From positions 124,001-188,000 of the forward strand of contig JACPTZ010000091.1 in NCBI GenBank assembly GCA_016192525.1: a stretch of DNA of 64,000 nt, read 5' to 3'. Below are positions 25,098 through 32,169 of the stretch, one piece after another (positions within the stretch are counted from its first letter, which is position 1; each line of letters starts with the position of its first letter). The position numbers were made by a program, and so were the translations under genes. The notes under the pieces were generated by a model that saw only the letters and a list, made by a program, of their open reading frames with translations, was not told the origin of the DNA and searched no databases. Origin of the DNA: Planctomycetota bacterium (GTDB lineage: Bacteria; Planctomycetota; MHYJ01; JACPTZ01).

Positions 25098-25651
25098 GTT
25101 CCGCGCCGGCCAATCCGAAGATCTACCACATCACTCATGTGGACAACCTGCCTTCGATCCTTGTGGACGGCGGGCTGATCTCGGACGCGGCCATGATCGC
25201 CCGGGGAGGCCCGGCCGCGGCCGTCGGCATATCGAGCATCAAGCAACGGCGTCTTCGTTTGCCGGTGGACTGTCATCCCGGCACCTTTGTCGGCGACTAC
25301 GTCCCGTTCTACTTCTGTCCGCGTTCGATCATGCTGTACGTGATCCATTGCGCGAATCATCCGGAGCTGATCTACCGGGGAGGGCAGGGACCGATCATCC
25401 ATCTCGAGGCGGACTTGCATGCCGCGGTCGCTTGGGCCAATGCGAAAGGCCGGCGCTGGGCGTTCAGCCTCTCCAACGCGGGCGCGGCCTATGCATCGTT
25501 CCGTTGCAGCCTCTCCGATCTCGGCGAGGTCGCCTGGGCCGCGGTGGACTCCTTCGACTTCCGCTCGGCCTCGGTGAAGGAAGGGAAACAAGCGGAGTTC
25601 CTCGTCCACGAGTCCTTTCCCTGGGACCTCGTGACGCGCATCGGAGTGTAG
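25094..25651 (+). CDS. darT: DarT, DNA ADP-ribosyltransferase toxin (ends at an early TAG)
   Basis: DarT attaches ADP-ribose to single-stranded DNA and is countered by DarG. The 185 residues contain the family landmarks: the NAD-binding start (IYHITHVDNLPSIL), the VPFYFCPRSIMLYVI core and the catalytic-Glu segment (QAEFLVHESFPWDLV). The frame stops at TAG 25649-25651 yet continues coding for 29 more family-like codons (SLDIRSKVIDAMRSVTHRPL ... WYY) to TGA at 25741. Conserved DarT proteins end with such a WYF-like tail. The toxin is therefore C-terminally truncated, attenuated or rescued by suppression. GTG start, coupled to the small frame before it. Confidence 0.88.
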   Translation: MSSAPANPKIYHITHVDNLPSILVDGGLISDAAMIARGGPAAAVGISSIKQRRLRLPVDCHPGTFVGDYVPFYFCPRSIMLYVIHCANHPELIYRGGQGPIIHLEADLHAAVAWANAKGRRWAFSLSNAGAAYASFRCSLSDLGEVAWAAVDSFDFRSASVKEGKQAEFLVHESFPWDLVTRIGV

Positions 25652-25757
25652 TCGTTGGACATTCGGTCGAAGGTGATTGACGCCATGCGGTCGGTCACGC
25701 ACCGCCCTCTGGTCGATGTCCAGTCGGCGTGGTACTATTGAGAGACGGGGAGACGTC

Positions 25758-26819
25758 ATGATCGAGTACAAGAGCGGCGACATGCTCGCGGAAGACGCCG
25801 AAGCCCTCGTGAATACCGTCAATTGCGTCGGTATCATGGGCCGAGGCGTTGCTCTCCAGTTCAAGAAGGCGTATCCGGCGAACTTCAAGGCGTACGAGGT
25901 CGCCTGCCGCCGCGACGAGGTGCAGCCCGGCCGGATGTTCGTCTTCGAGACCCACCAGGTCGTGAACCCGCGGTACATCATCAACTTCCCGACGAAGCGG
26001 CACTGGAAGGGGATGAGCCGGATCTCGGACATCGAGGCCGGGTTGCAAGCTCTGGCCGCCGAGATTCGAAATCGCGGCATCCACTCCATCGCCATCCCGC
26101 CGCTGGGCAGCGGTCTCGGGGGGCTGAATTGGCCGGACGTACGGGCGAGAATCGAACAGGCCTTGAACGCGCTTCCCGAGGTGAGAGTCGTCGTGTTCGA
26201 GCCAAAGGGATCGCCCGACGGGAAGAAGACGACCAAGTCCCGCGCCGTGCCGAAGATGACGCCCGGCCGCGCCGCTCTGGTGGGCCTGATGCATCGTTAT
26301 CTGGCCGGATTGATGGACCCCTTCGTGACGCTCCTCGAAGTCCACAAGTTGATGTACTTCATGCAGGACGCCGGCGAGCCGCTGCGCCTTCGCTACGTTC
26401 GGGCGCCGTTCGGGCCTTACGCGGAGAACCTGCGGCACGTTCTTCGTGACATCGAAGGTCATCTCGTCTTCGGCTACGCGGATGGCGGCGACGCCCCGGA
26501 AAAGGAACTGAGGCTCGTGCCTGGAGCCGTGCAGGATGCCACCGCTTTCCTCGCAGACCATCCGGAGACCCGCACTCGTTTCGATCGGGTCGCGGACCTG
26601 GTTCAGGGCTTCGAGACGCCCTTCGGTCTCGAACTTCTGTCCACCGCACACTGGGTCTGCACCCACGACGTGGTTGCGTCGGCCGAGGATGTCATCGCCC
26701 GAACCTACGCCTGGGGCGAACGCAAGCGCCAGTTCTCGGAACGGCAAGTCCGCCTTGCATTGGAAGTCCTGACGAAGAAGGGGTGGATTCGAGGCTCCCA
26801 CTCCGAGAATGGGGCATGA
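25758..26819 (+). CDS. darG: DarG, macrodomain antitoxin
   Basis: DarG removes ADP-ribose from DNA. The N-terminal macrodomain (about residues 1-155) has the expected motifs: DAEALVNTVNCVGIMGRGVALQFKKA, the FPTKRHWKG loop and the IPPLGSGLGGLNW phosphate loop. The C-terminal part (about residues 170-353; EVHKLMYFMQDAGEPLRL, RAPFGPYAENLRHVL, FGLELLSTAHWV) is the DUF4065/GepA-like region usual in longer DarG proteins, which binds the toxin. The ATG follows GGGGAGACGTC and lies 16 bases after the original darT stop, so the pair is co-transcribed. The antitoxin appears intact although the toxin is shortened. Confidence 0.92.
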   Translation: MIEYKSGDMLAEDAEALVNTVNCVGIMGRGVALQFKKAYPANFKAYEVACRRDEVQPGRMFVFETHQVVNPRYIINFPTKRHWKGMSRISDIEAGLQALAAEIRNRGIHSIAIPPLGSGLGGLNWPDVRARIEQALNALPEVRVVVFEPKGSPDGKKTTKSRAVPKMTPGRAALVGLMHRYLAGLMDPFVTLLEVHKLMYFMQDAGEPLRLRYVRAPFGPYAENLRHVLRDIEGHLVFGYADGGDAPEKELRLVPGAVQDATAFLADHPETRTRFDRVADLVQGFETPFGLELLSTAHWVCTHDVVASAEDVIARTYAWGERKRQFSERQVRLALEVLTKKGWIRGSHSENGA

Positions 26820-26874
26820 AGGGCACCCTCACCCGAAAGCCGCGGGCCTGGTCGAGGGCGGGTATCCACTCCCC

Positions 26875-27063
26875 CTACGGCATCGGCAACTTGACCGGCG
26901 TCCCCGCGGTCGGGTCCTCCGCCGCGGCGGGGGAGAAATCCACCATGACCTCGTGGCCCCCCACCTGAAGGAGCAGGCTCTCGAGGTGTTGCAAGCCCGA
27001 GACCTTCGTCCCGTTGAGCAGCGTCAGCGTGTTCCCCGCCGCGACCCCCGCTGTCTGCGCTGG
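26875..27063 (-). pseudogene. PDZ-domain tail of a serine-protease-like gene
   Basis: On the minus strand a frame ending with TAG at 26875 reads AAGNTLTLLNGTKVSGLQHLESLLLQVGGHEVMVDF, the typical carboxylate-binding end of a PDZ domain. It is cut off upstream where the leader repeat starts. No protease domain remains. It marks the boundary of an insertion. Confidence 0.55.
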
Positions 27064-27165
27064 CCGGGACCGTATCGACAGTTGTCAGTTTCTGATGAAA
27101 CCCTCGCAACTGTCTATGCGCTCCGCGTCGCTGGAGACCATCCGCATGATTGAGGGGGAGGCATG
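27062..27165 (+). repeat. Leader repeat B with inverted-repeat operator, before abiEi
   Basis: Second copy of the element at 24865-24971. CGACAGTTG (27076-27084) and CAACTGTC (27107-27114) form the inverted repeat. The ATG of abiEi and its GGGGGAGG Shine-Dalgarno sequence are the right end of the repeat. Confidence 0.7.
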
Positions 27166-27894
27166 AACAAGCCCTACGAGGCTTCAAGACTGCTTCGCGA
27201 AACGGTGCTGCCTGCGCTTGCGCGACGCGCTCCCTACACATCCACCCGCGCCGTTCGGTTGGCCATCAGCAAGGCGAAAGCCAAGGTCCAGCCCGCCACG
27301 ATCAACCACTATCTTCAGTTGCTGTGCCGTGAGGGGGTCATCTTCGACGCCGGCCGCGGCTGGTATTCCTTCCTGAAAGACCCCGTTCGGGTCAGCCCCG
27401 AGCCCGTGGCCGGACTCGTCGGGGAGGTCCGCAAGGCATTTCCCCTCCTCCGTTTCGCCGCCTGGTCCACGGCGCAGGTGAACCCGTGGATGCACCACCT
27501 CATCGGACAGCCGGTGGCGGTGCTCGACGTGGAGAAGGACGCGCTCGACAGCGTCGCGAACCGCCTGGAGGCCGCAAACTGGAAGCCGGCCGTCAACCCG
27601 CGCGGCGAGTCGGCCCGCCGCTTCGCCCCGCATCCCCGGGCCGTGATCGTGCGAGCCCTTCACTCAGCCGCGCCTCAGTCCCCGGACGGGTACGCCACCC
27701 CGGAACAACTGCTCGTGGAGCTCCGGTTGGAGGTCGAAGCCTTGTCCCTCATGCCGGTCTCGGAGTATCGGGCGATGGCCACCCGGATGGCCATCGAAGG
27801 CCGCTTCGAGATGGCCAGCGTGGTGAGCTATGCGACCAAGCGCCGGGTACCCGCAAGCGAGCTCTTCATTAATCCACTATCTGCACTTTTATGA
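27163..27894 (+). CDS. AbiEi-like antitoxin (winged helix, DUF6577-type)
   Basis: The 243-residue protein has an N-terminal winged helix (APYTSTRAVRLAISKAKAKVQPATINHYLQLLCREGVIFDAGRGWYSF, about residues 22-70) and a C-terminal domain (FPLLRFAAWSTAQVNPWMHHLIGQPVAVLDVEKDALDSV) like antitoxins of type IV AbiE systems. These bind inverted repeats in their own promoter and repress it. The inverted repeat in the leader just upstream is the obvious candidate site. The partner nucleotidyltransferase toxin follows after 32 bases. Confidence 0.82.
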   Translation: MNKPYEASRLLRETVLPALARRAPYTSTRAVRLAISKAKAKVQPATINHYLQLLCREGVIFDAGRGWYSFLKDPVRVSPEPVAGLVGEVRKAFPLLRFAAWSTAQVNPWMHHLIGQPVAVLDVEKDALDSVANRLEAANWKPAVNPRGESARRFAPHPRAVIVRALHSAAPQSPDGYATPEQLLVELRLEVEALSLMPVSEYRAMATRMAIEGRFEMASVVSYATKRRVPASELFINPLSALL

Positions 27895-27926
27895 GAATCT
27901 GCTGTTAGTGGACTGTGGCGACGCAC

Positions 27927-29210
27927 ATGATTGCCGCTAAGTGCTTTACGAAGACATGGATCGACGCCAAGAGGGCCGATCTTGGGGGTGGAGACCCCGT
28001 TCTCGTCGAGAAGGCCATTCATGCGTTCGCGCTGGTCGGCCAGCTGGCGAGGCGCGACATCCCGTTCGTGTTCAAGGGCGGGACGAGCCTTCTGCTGCGT
28101 CTTCCCCGGTTCCGGCGGCTCTCGATCGACGTGGACATCCTCTGTCCTCTGCCCGATGCCGATCTCGACCGAATCCTGGCTGAAGCCGGGAGGTCCTCTC
28201 CTTTCCAGGGCTATGAAGAAGATCGGCGGGATCCTGTGCGACGACTCCCGGCCCGGCGTCACTTCAGATTCCACTACCGCCCGGTCGATCTGAACAACCC
28301 CGGGCCGTTCGTCCTGCTCGATGTCGTGAAGGAGGAACAGATATATCCGGATATCAGCGACGTATCCATCCAGACGCCGTTGTTCGAGGCGGAATCCGAA
28401 GTACTCGTGAAGGTGCCGACATTGGAGAACCTGCTGGGGGACAAGCTCACGGCCTTCGCGCCGAACACCGTGGGGATCCCCTGCATGGAAGACTCGGCGA
28501 TGCAAGTCATGAAGCAGATCTTCGATGTCGGGGCATTGTTCGACGCGGCCGGGAACTTCGCCTCCGTGGCGGCGGCATACGAGGCGGTATTCCAGGCGGA
28601 GAACGGATATCGCGAAGGCCGCTTCACCCGGGAACAGGCGCTGTCCGACACGATTGAAACGGCCCGGCGGTACTGCCACTACCATTTCCGGGGTGCCGCC
28701 CCTCATCCGCATCAGGAGCTCTTAGAGCGCGGCCGTCAAACGCTGCAAAGCCACCTGATCGGCGCGAGCTTCACCGAACCGGAAGCCAAGGTGGCGGCGG
28801 CCAAGGCCGCCTTCCTTGCGTCGGCACTTCAAGACAAAACGCTCCATCGTCTTGGACAGCCCTTCCGCTACGACCCGAGCACGGCCACCGGGTTAGCCGG
28901 GGTGAGTCTCCCTGATCCCGTGCTGCAGCGGCTCAGGGGCGGCAACCTCGAGTCCTTCCACTATTGGGCGCTGGCCTTCGGAGCGATGCAGCGGAAAGCG
29001 GCGTGGCGAGAGAACTCGCCCTCACCCCTCCGCCACACGCCTGTCTGCCATCTTCGCCAAACGGATGGCGAGGCCTCTATCTGGCCATGGTCTCCTCCAC
29101 CCTCCACACCCGGTCCCCCTCCCGCGCGAGATAGTGGAAGCGCCGCGGCGAATCCCACATCACCCCCGCGAGGATCTCGTCGTACCCCTTCCCCGGCCGG
29201 CCATCGATGA
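27927..29210 (+). CDS. AbiEii nucleotidyltransferase toxin
   Basis: AbiEii toxins are DNA-polymerase-beta-fold nucleotidyltransferases that halt growth during phage infection. The motif FKGGTSLLLRLPRFRRLSIDVDILCP (about residues 47-72) holds the GS and D-x-D residues, and LENLLGDKLTAFAPNTVGIP (about residues 166-185) is diagnostic. The family-like part ends near YWALAFGAMQRK (about residue 355). The frame then runs on for about 70 residues of Pro/Ser-rich sequence that is mostly antisense to the convergent gene at 29077-29742. The native stop was therefore probably lost. ATG 27927 is preferred; GTG 27915 would add four residues. Confidence 0.86.
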   Translation: MIAAKCFTKTWIDAKRADLGGGDPVLVEKAIHAFALVGQLARRDIPFVFKGGTSLLLRLPRFRRLSIDVDILCPLPDADLDRILAEAGRSSPFQGYEEDRRDPVRRLPARRHFRFHYRPVDLNNPGPFVLLDVVKEEQIYPDISDVSIQTPLFEAESEVLVKVPTLENLLGDKLTAFAPNTVGIPCMEDSAMQVMKQIFDVGALFDAAGNFASVAAAYEAVFQAENGYREGRFTREQALSDTIETARRYCHYHFRGAAPHPHQELLERGRQTLQSHLIGASFTEPEAKVAAAKAAFLASALQDKTLHRLGQPFRYDPSTATGLAGVSLPDPVLQRLRGGNLESFHYWALAFGAMQRKAAWRENSPSPLRHTPVCHLRQTDGEASIWPWSPPPSTPGPPPARDSGSAAANPTSPPRGSRRTPSPAGHR

Positions 29211-29742
29211 CGATCGACCACTTCTTGCCTTCGCGCACGACGAAGGCGAGGTGGCGGCTGTCAGCGCTGAATCGGAGATAGCTCAGCCCGGCCATGTAAC
29301 GATGACTGTCGTGGCGGACCTCATCCCATGAGCCGATCTCGATTCCATCCACGAGGACCCGGTCCCTGTAGTCGACGGTCTCGACATCCGGGGAAATCAT
29401 CGTCGCATGCACGTACTTGCGGCCGTGCAGCAGGACATCGGGAAGGTCCAACGGGCTACGGATCGGTTGCAGCTTCCGGGTCCCGGTCCGCACCCGCCAG
29501 CCGAAGTCGAAGGGTCCCACGTACGCGAGGTGTCGGTGGTCGGGACTCGTCTCGAGGGAGTTCCCCCTCCAGGCGCCCGGCGGCATGTGCCCGAGAGACA
29601 CCTCGACCGCCACCCGTTCGACGTCGCCCGGCGGCCCCCACAACGGGGCCATGGAGGCCAGAGTCACGGCGACCGCGATCAGCGGCGCGAGGGCCCCGTG
29701 CAGGAAACGGTGAAGAGGCCGATCTCGAAGTGTCGATCCCAT
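29077..29742 (-). CDS. Hypothetical secreted beta-propeller-like (PD40/TolB) protein
   Basis: The 221 residues start with a hydrophobic signal or anchor (FLHGALAPLIAVAVTLASMAPLWG). WD40-like TolB repeats follow, recognisable from SPDHRHLAYVGP and FSADSRHLAFVVREGKKWSIVIDGRPGKGYDEI. Proteins with this repeated line are abundant in planctomycete-like genomes. Function is unknown. Start ATG 29742 is a compromise: no Shine-Dalgarno sequence is seen, and 29772 is possible. Its 3' end overlaps the run-on tail of abiEii. Confidence 0.65.
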   Translation of the reverse strand: MGSTLRDRPLHRFLHGALAPLIAVAVTLASMAPLWGPPGDVERVAVEVSLGHMPPGAWRGNSLETSPDHRHLAYVGPFDFGWRVRTGTRKLQPIRSPLDLPDVLLHGRKYVHATMISPDVETVDYRDRVLVDGIEIGSWDEVRHDSHRYMAGLSYLRFSADSRHLAFVVREGKKWSIVIDGRPGKGYDEILAGVMWDSPRRFHYLAREGDRVWRVEETMAR

Positions 29743-29914
29743 CGTGACTGCATCGTAGCCCCGGCATCGCACCGGATCAAGAGCGCGCGATGGGCTTTCT
29801 GGAAGCGCCCGCTCGACGCGGCCGGAGGCGGGCGTTGGAACGTGCCTCCCGGCCGGGATGCGCGTCCGAGGGCGAAGGGGTGCATCCCGCCTGAACGGCC
29901 CCCCCCTCCGGGCC

Positions 29915-30002
29915 TGTCATCCTGAGCCTCGGGCGAAGCCCGAGGCGAAGGATCGCCAGCCGATGCGCCCCAAAGACGCCTACGCTGGTGATCCTTCGCT
30001 CC
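29915..30002. repeat. Truncated R1 element (copy 2)
   Basis: TGTCATCCTGAGC (29915-29927), a GC stem, GCGAAGGATC and the inverted GGTGATCCTTCGC are present, but the closing GCTCAGGATGACA arm is missing. It lies in the 390-bp gap between two minus-strand genes, which otherwise shows nothing. Confidence 0.6.
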
Positions 30003-30134
30003 ACGCCGCCGAACGGAATGCACCCAGGGCGAAGAGCGGGAACTGCCGGGCACGATGCGTTCGGATCGATCCGATAGCTGCGTTACACACGCGGAACTCA
30101 TACCTGTCGATGCGGTCCCGATCACGATCACCGG

Positions 30135-30899
30135 TCAGTCCACCCCCTCAGGCCGGCGGACAGTCCCCCCGTGGAGACCGGCCCTGTCCTCGACCCGCCG
30201 CAGCACGAGCACCAGGGTGGCGGGCTGATGTCCGATGCGGAACGTCGGAATCACGGCGTCCAGCCGCCGGTATCGGGCGCTGAGATTCACCAGTCGTTCG
30301 AGGAGATGGAGGGAGAGGAGAGAGCATGCGACGGTGATCGCCATCGCCCGGATCCAGCCGATCCACAGGGCAAGCCCGATCAGCAGCGTCGAGTTGAAGA
30401 CCATGATCGCCAGACAACCGAAGTGGTTGGCCCGATCGAAGTACCGAACCTCCTCCCGGCCCACGAGAACCTCGAGTTCCTTCTCGGACCCGGATGCACC
30501 CTCTTCGCCTGTTCCCCACCAGCACCTCACCTCGTAGTCGCCCGGGGCCACCTGAACGGCGCGGCCCGCTGCAGAAGCGGGCTCCGGATGAGTGGGTCGA
30601 TAGTACTCCGCCCCGTCGACGATCAGGCCGCCGGTCGGAATCGAGAGAAGGTGCGTCCCCCCGATCGGGATGAGGCCGTCGAGGGTCGGATCGGGCCCCG
30701 CCTCATCCACCCTAATGTCGACCGGCCCGCCCCCATCGGCGCCGGTGTGGATCAGGAAGAGCCGCCCCTCGGAGGCTTCACCTTCCAGGAACTGCGATCG
30801 GTCACCTCCCCCGGCTCCGGGGCCGGGGACTGACCCGTGGATCATATCCCAGGCGCCGATGGCCGCCACGTCGGTTCCGGCGTCGACTCGCGCGCGCAT
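30135..30899 (-). CDS. Hypothetical membrane protein
   Basis: About 254 residues from ATG 30899. The N-terminal 160 residues are soluble with a beta-rich region (VQVAPGDYEVRCWWG). A hydrophobic segment (about residues 162-200, FGCLAIMVFNSTLLIGLALWIGW then AMAITVACSLLSLHLLERL) follows, and the C-terminus has several basic residues. No family is recognised. A longer start at 30962 exists but is less likely because MRARVDAGTDVAAIGAWDM reads like a natural beginning. It lies just downstream of the two-component operon on the same strand. Confidence 0.55.
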   Translation of the reverse strand: MRARVDAGTDVAAIGAWDMIHGSVPGPGAGGGDRSQFLEGEASEGRLFLIHTGADGGGPVDIRVDEAGPDPTLDGLIPIGGTHLLSIPTGGLIVDGAEYYRPTHPEPASAAGRAVQVAPGDYEVRCWWGTGEEGASGSEKELEVLVGREEVRYFDRANHFGCLAIMVFNSTLLIGLALWIGWIRAMAITVACSLLSLHLLERLVNLSARYRRLDAVIPTFRIGHQPATLVLVLRRVEDRAGLHGGTVRRPEGVD

Positions 30900-31023
30900 C
30901 CGGGACTCGCTCTCCGCGGGACGGGATTGGCGGGCGGCACCGCGGAATGCGGCGACAAGCATGCCTTGAGTCCTTCGGCAGGCTCAGGACAAGGCCTGCC
31001 GAAGGGTCGCCGCACTCCGCATT

Positions 31024-32169
31024 TCACTTCGTCTCGCCGCCGAGCACTTCCGCGAGGTCGCGAAGGCGGAACGGCTGCGGGAGGAGCCGCTTCACCGCGA
31101 GGCGCTCGCAGTCGTCGGTGTCCCAGCGGTCGAGCGCGGCGGAGATGAGCACCACCGGGATGTCGATTCCGCGATCCCGGATGTGGCGGCCCAGCCGCGC
31201 GCCGCCCGAGCCGGGAAGATCGGCGCTCAGAAGCACGAGCTGGTACGGCGTGGTGTCCACCCGCATCTCCCCTTCGTCCGACGACGAGGCCACGTCCGCC
31301 GCAAATCCCATCCCGCCGGCCAGCGCCTCGAGAAGACTCCCGTCCCGCGCATCCTCGACCGAGATCAGAACGCGCGAGCGAGCGGTCCGTCCCGGCGCGG
31401 GGCCGAACGGGAGATACGGGAACTCCCCGCCGAGCCGCTCGATGTGCCCGCGGGCGTGGCCCAACCCGTCCACGACGCAGGGCCGCACCCCGGACCGGCC
31501 GATCCGCCGCACCAGCGCGTCGAAGAACTCCGGGAGCGGATCGCCCAGTCCGTCCAGCCGTTCGAGCAGGATCACCAGTCCCGACCTCGCCGCCCGCGGA
31601 TGGCGCAGCACGGCCGAGATCGGCCGGATCACGCTCGCCGTCGCGCGACCCTGGCAGTCCAGCCGGAGCACCAGTTCTTCGAGCAGCGACGCCGCCTTCG
31701 CCCCGAGCCCGCGGCGCTCCGTCTCCGACCCGAGGAAACTCCGCTGCGAGAGTTCCCACTCGCGGCGGGACAGCAACTCGCGCACCGTCCGCTTCAGCGC
31801 CTCGTTGTCCCACGGTTTGGCGATCACCCCGCGCGCCCCCTGATTCGCCGAGTCGAGGAGGACGTGCGTCTCGGGCCAGGCGGTGAGGATCACGCCGAAG
31901 GTGGAGGGCGCCACCAGACGCGCCGATTCGAGGAGCTCCGTCCCGGTCATCCCGGGCATCCTCTGGTCGATGAGGAGGAGGCTGATCTCCCCCTGCGCGA
32001 TCCACTCGAGGGCCTCGTCGGGACGGTCGGTGGTGAGCACGTCCCACGGTTCGCGGCGGAAGAGCCGGCGGAGCGAGGAGAGCACCTGCGGCTCGTCGTC
32101 CACGCAGAGGATGGTGGGCAACCGCGTCGACGCCTTCGCCGGGGGGGACTTCAGAAGTTCCGTGATCAT
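31024..32169 (-). CDS. Response regulator: REC, STAS-like domain and second REC-like domain
   Basis: The 381-residue cytoplasmic protein is the last gene of a four-gene signalling operon. The first REC domain (about residues 18-135) has the acidic pair (CVDDEP), the phosphoacceptor Asp in LLIDQRMPGMTG and the Lys in IAKPWDNE. A middle domain (LVLRLDCQGRATASVIRPI ... SGVRPCVVDG) is shared with the two other regulators of the operon and looks STAS-like. The C-terminal third (SRVLISVEDARDGSLLEALAGG ... PYQLVLLSADLPGSGG ... VKRLLPQPFRLRDL) is a degenerate REC. No DNA-binding or enzymatic output domain is present. Start ATG overlaps the kinase stop. Confidence 0.8.
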   Translation of the reverse strand: MITELLKSPPAKASTRLPTILCVDDEPQVLSSLRRLFRREPWDVLTTDRPDEALEWIAQGEISLLLIDQRMPGMTGTELLESARLVAPSTFGVILTAWPETHVLLDSANQGARGVIAKPWDNEALKRTVRELLSRREWELSQRSFLGSETERRGLGAKAASLLEELVLRLDCQGRATASVIRPISAVLRHPRAARSGLVILLERLDGLGDPLPEFFDALVRRIGRSGVRPCVVDGLGHARGHIERLGGEFPYLPFGPAPGRTARSRVLISVEDARDGSLLEALAGGMGFAADVASSSDEGEMRVDTTPYQLVLLSADLPGSGGARLGRHIRDRGIDIPVVLISAALDRWDTDDCERLAVKRLLPQPFRLRDLAEVLGGETK

